From: Ecdyonurus torrentis
Taxonomy: Eukaryota; Arthropoda; Insecta; Ephemeroptera; Heptageniidae
Reading direction: 5' to 3'
Length of the DNA: 64,000 bases
NCBI GenBank assembly: GCA_949318235.1
Contig: OX439127.1
Location: 4,484,436-4,548,435 of the forward strand
Position 1 is the stretch's first letter, and each line of letters starts with the position of its first letter. Under the pieces are notes generated by a model. The model had not been told where the DNA came from, ran no database searches, and was given only the letters and a program-made list of their open reading frames with translations. A program made the position numbers and the translations under genes. Shown here piece after piece: positions 60,546 to 64,000 of the stretch.

Positions 60546-61737
60546 CAGCTATAGTGATCATTGATCAATCATATTACCAATAAATCGCTGGTAAAAAAAA
60601 ATTTGAAAATTTTTGATTTTTTATTGACCATATTTATTGCAAAAAATATTTTACAGATTATTAAAATATGTTATTTTCTCTTTGTTTTTCTTTCATTTTA
60701 GAAAATATTATATTTTATCCACAAACAAAATGACTGAAACTATACCAAATGAAATATTATTTATTGTATTTCTTTATGTATATATTGTTGTATATAATTA
60801 ATATTTATATCAAAATAATCTGCAACTGACTGAATGTATACCATATGTTCATTTAATAAAATAAAACTTACTGCACACATATGACTTGTCATTGTTTATT
60901 TTTGCCTGTAGATCCCTGCTTGACCCACTCTAGCTGTACGTGGGGTCAAAACTAAATTTTTGTTACCATATAGTTTGGAGGCTAATACAAAAAAAAAAAC
61001 AAAAAAAAACATATTTTCTCTCCTTTATTGTCTTCTAAAAAGCCTAATTAGCATGTTTAATTAATTAATATGACAATAAAAAAAGTGCTATATTGGTTTC
61101 TAATTGTTAACACATTTTCATAGGCAATTTGCGAACCAAAAATATTTAAAAAAAAATGCAAAATTTAACAATTAAAGTTAATAAGTTGCTATTTTGAATA
61201 TTAATTAACTATAGAGCAATGCAAATTTTGTCACGTGTAGTTCTTTGCATTACCTTTTATTTATGTCATTACAAATTTTTGGTGAACATGACCGTTTGCA
61301 CAAAAAAAAATAAAAACTGTTCTCCAGGTCAAAGGTCACTCAGGGTCGACCTATGGGTGTCCAATCTTTGGGTTCTACTTAAATTTATGATAAGGATCAT
61401 GTAGTTTACCAACCCTGAAAGTTTGGTTCGTGCTTTCTTTCTTCACAAAAAGCCAATAATTTGGTTTATCTGAGCCTGCATACTACTATGTGAACAGAAA
61501 GTTGTAGGAGGTATAGCTGATTTAGCCCCTTGAAGTTATGCAACTTCTCTAACATAAATGTAACATAAGTTGCCTAGATCTGAGGCTGATAAATGATAAT
61601 GAAACCTAGCTATATACCTCCTGCACTAGTCTGTAATACCAATAACATTTTGAACAAAAAAAATAAATATGCAACTATGTATGTATGCAAGCTAAAATGT
61701 AAAATTTTGTAATTGGAGGACATAACTTAGGCGGGAT

Positions 61738-62048
61738 TTGATTAAAAAATTGTAAAGAAAAGAGAAATCTGAAATTTTGCACACTGATACATTAGGTTAT
61801 GGTATCTTCAAAAATGTAATAAAATATTGGAAGGGCACCATGCTAGTTTTTAAATTATAATTTTTTTAAAGTGTTAGTCCCATAAGAACCCATGTTAATG
61901 TCAATAATTAATTATTTTCTTTCTATCTGATGGTTACGGGTTCTGAAAAATGTATTATAGCTTTTACAATAACTTTCAAATGTCTTCATAAAGTTTCAAA
62001 GTTTTCTTTTTAAATTTTGAGATACAAGCCATCTGAATACAACCCTTA
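61738..62048 (-). repeat. Second arm of the 300-bp dispersed inverted repeat
   Basis: Complement of 53948-54242; TTTTAAATTTTGAGATACAA at its right end. It lies just outside the composite foldback element. Confidence 0.8.
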
Positions 62049-64000
62049 AAAGAAGGTACCTTTACAATTTTACCTGAGGCTACGCAAGTGGGCGGAGTCT
62101 AGAAAATTATTATCGGAAGCACATTAAGGAGGTGTAGTTTATTTTTATAACGTTCATTAGCGACTTGAAGTTCTATAACTTCTTAAGCATTAATTTAATA
62201 CAGCTTGCCTATAGAGGTGGTTTGAATAATATACAGAAATCTAGCCAAACAATTGTATTTTATTGATTTTTTTAAATTGATTGTTTTTTCCAACTGAAAT
62301 ATTTTCTTCAGTGTCATGTAAAAAAGAATAAGGCAAAATCATAAACAGCAAAAGTAAATTTATTGTGATTTTTTTTTTTTTTTTTTTTACAATGTAAAAT
62401 ACAATTTTTAATAATGTTTCAATAATATTTATTAATTAATGAATGTTTGCTTACACTTTATAATAGCTGTATCAATTGGGAATTGATAAAAAAAAATTAA
62501 AGCTTTAGCATATTTTATAGCAAATTTTATTTATAAATATAATATTTTTATACGGTTAACTTTCAAGTTTGTTAACCCTCAAGATGCCGGACTAAACATT
62601 TTGCGTGGTAGGCCGAGCCCAGTGCACTAGACCCTATTTTTATAATTAAATATTACAAAAGGTATCCATTGTACAAAGCTCAAATTTTTACAGACGATTT
62701 AAAATTTATTAAGCTGTATAGCAAAATTATTGAAATATTTTTATCGCAATTATGGTAATAGCAAAAAATTAATAACTGAAATTACTTTTGTCCATAAGAA
62801 ATACATTGACCGCGATTCACAATTTTAAACCTCATCAGATATTAGAGAGGTCGTGTGCCTAAGGTTAGAAAAAAAATAGAGCAAGGGATGCGTGATTACT
62901 GATTATATAAGAAAAAAAAAAAACTTTTTATGATGCGAGGGGTCGCTAGCAAATTTTACTTTTATTATAAGAAGAGAAATCTTGAATCTAAAGAATAAAA
63001 TTTAAAATAGTAGTATATTCCTTCTCATCTCTCTTGTCATATTAACTCAAACAAATTAAGTTTTTTTTTTTTTTTTTTTTTTGTAGAAATTAAATAATGT
63101 AAAAATAAAAAATCACAATTTCTACTAAGGCATAACCGTTTAGCAGAATGTATATATTTTTTGTCATGATATTTTTAATTTAAATTATTAAATTATATTC
63201 AAATATGCATATTTTTATACATAATTTCTCTTGCAGATCTAAAAATCTTTCAGAGGTAGATATTTGCAATATTTTGCAATATATATATGGCATTACAAAT
63301 TACAGAGATGATATATTTTATACTAGATTTTAACAATTACCATTTTTATTTTATGACGTTATTTAGTACTGTTTTTTTTTTCTTTTTTTTCTTTTCTTAC
63401 CACACTACACGCGTATTTTTTTACACCTTTTATATATTTATTTTCATTAGCTGGTGTATATTATAAGGACATGAATGAAGCATCAAAAGGGCCGCATTAT
63501 GTTATAATATATAATAATAATTAATGCAAGAAGGCAATAAAGCTTTTAACATCCCTTATTTTTTATCTTATACCTAACATTATTTTTTTTTTTTCGAAAA
63601 AAAAGGTCCCCTCTTTATTTTTGTAACCTCTCAGGGTAGTAAAATTTTCACTCCAAAGTGATCGACTACTCAAGGGGTGACCTTTTATATATTTTATATA
63701 GAGCAGGTATGCAGATGTCCCAGACCCGGTACTGCTGTCCACGCAAAATCAAAACTTTAATTAAGAATTACAATTAATGCAATCATATCTGCGCGCTCAA
63801 CTCTTTTTGTCAAGATGTAAGTCAACACTTTGGAGGAAGTAACAAAATTTCATAATTTTAGAGCAATTACCAAAAATTTAAAATTAAAAAAACTAACTCA
63901 AAAGTGAGACAGACCCGGTCCGAGCGCTTGAGGGTTAAGCGCAAGCTGACTCAAGAAATTGACATTTTACATAATTGAATAATTTCACAAACTGGAGAGC
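62049..64000. other. Gene-free AT-rich end of the window
   Basis: Poly-T runs (62371-62388, 63061-63082), short GC-richer pieces at 62570-62630 and 63600-63930 without recognisable exons. Sequences around 62570-62640 (GTTAACCCTCAAGATGCCGG) and 63905-63940 (GACCCGGTCCGAGCGCTTGA then GGGTTAA) look like complementary ends of a larger element, but pairing is short. Confidence 0.4.

Larger units (their letters stand above)
56399..61634. mobile_element. Composite foldback element with opposed ~108-bp unit arrays
   Basis: Three collinear inverted segments define the arms: 56399-56427 with 61605-61634; 58058-58113 with 61486-61542 (GCATAACTTCA(G/A)GGGGCTAAA through TTTCTGTTCACAT); and about 58111-58195 with 60911-60970 (ATGGTAACAAAAAT, AGCAGGGATC). 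The left arm is split by a Tc1/mariner-like element (56430-58034), the right by about 0.5 kb. The core is two inverted arrays, listed separately. No transposase frame is seen. Confidence 0.82.

Overview
The window reads as AT-rich, repeat-dense nuclear DNA of an animal. The evidence is an intron-containing SIX-class homeobox gene with canonical GT-AG introns, an LTR retrotransposon, a LINE tail, many miniature inverted-repeat elements (MITEs) and very long microsatellites. The SIX homeodomain is divergent, which fits an early-branching metazoan such as a sponge, but the sequence does not settle the phylum.

Region by region. 1-7192: the 3' part of a Ty3/gypsy-type LTR retrotransposon with gag C-terminus, a -1 frameshift signal, a complete pol (protease, RT, RNase H, integrase), about 2 kb of AT-rich non-coding DNA and a 3' LTR. 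The 5' end lies outside the window. 7200-15.75 kb: no gene; MITEs and large simple-sequence arrays. 15.75-26.4 kb: one SIX-family homeobox gene in four exons (15891-15992, 18125-18376, 19476-19786, 25757-26024), predicted 310 aa. Its introns hold MITEs, a (TGTC)n array, a LINE tail and a triplicated splice acceptor. 26.4-64 kb: no protein-coding gene recognised. This part holds dispersed MITEs, tandem and inverted segmental duplications (32-46 kb), a 1.4 kb foldback element (49603-50989), a 1.2 kb inverted-repeat element with a 5S rRNA-like core (54494-55700), and a composite foldback element (56399-61634) built from two opposed arrays of ~108-bp units with a Tc1/mariner-like insertion in one arm.

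Three MITE families dominate. Family 1 (ends AGGGTG...CACCCT) has about 22 full or partial copies. Families 2 and 3 are flanked by TTAA and share no obvious sequence with each other. All three carry the perfect palindrome TGACGTCA (the CRE/ATF site); at least 21 copies occur in the window, 17 of them in MITEs and four clustered in intron 2 of the SIX gene. The elements could therefore be seeding identical regulatory sites around a developmental gene. Coordinates of repeat copies were set by eye and may be off by a few bases.
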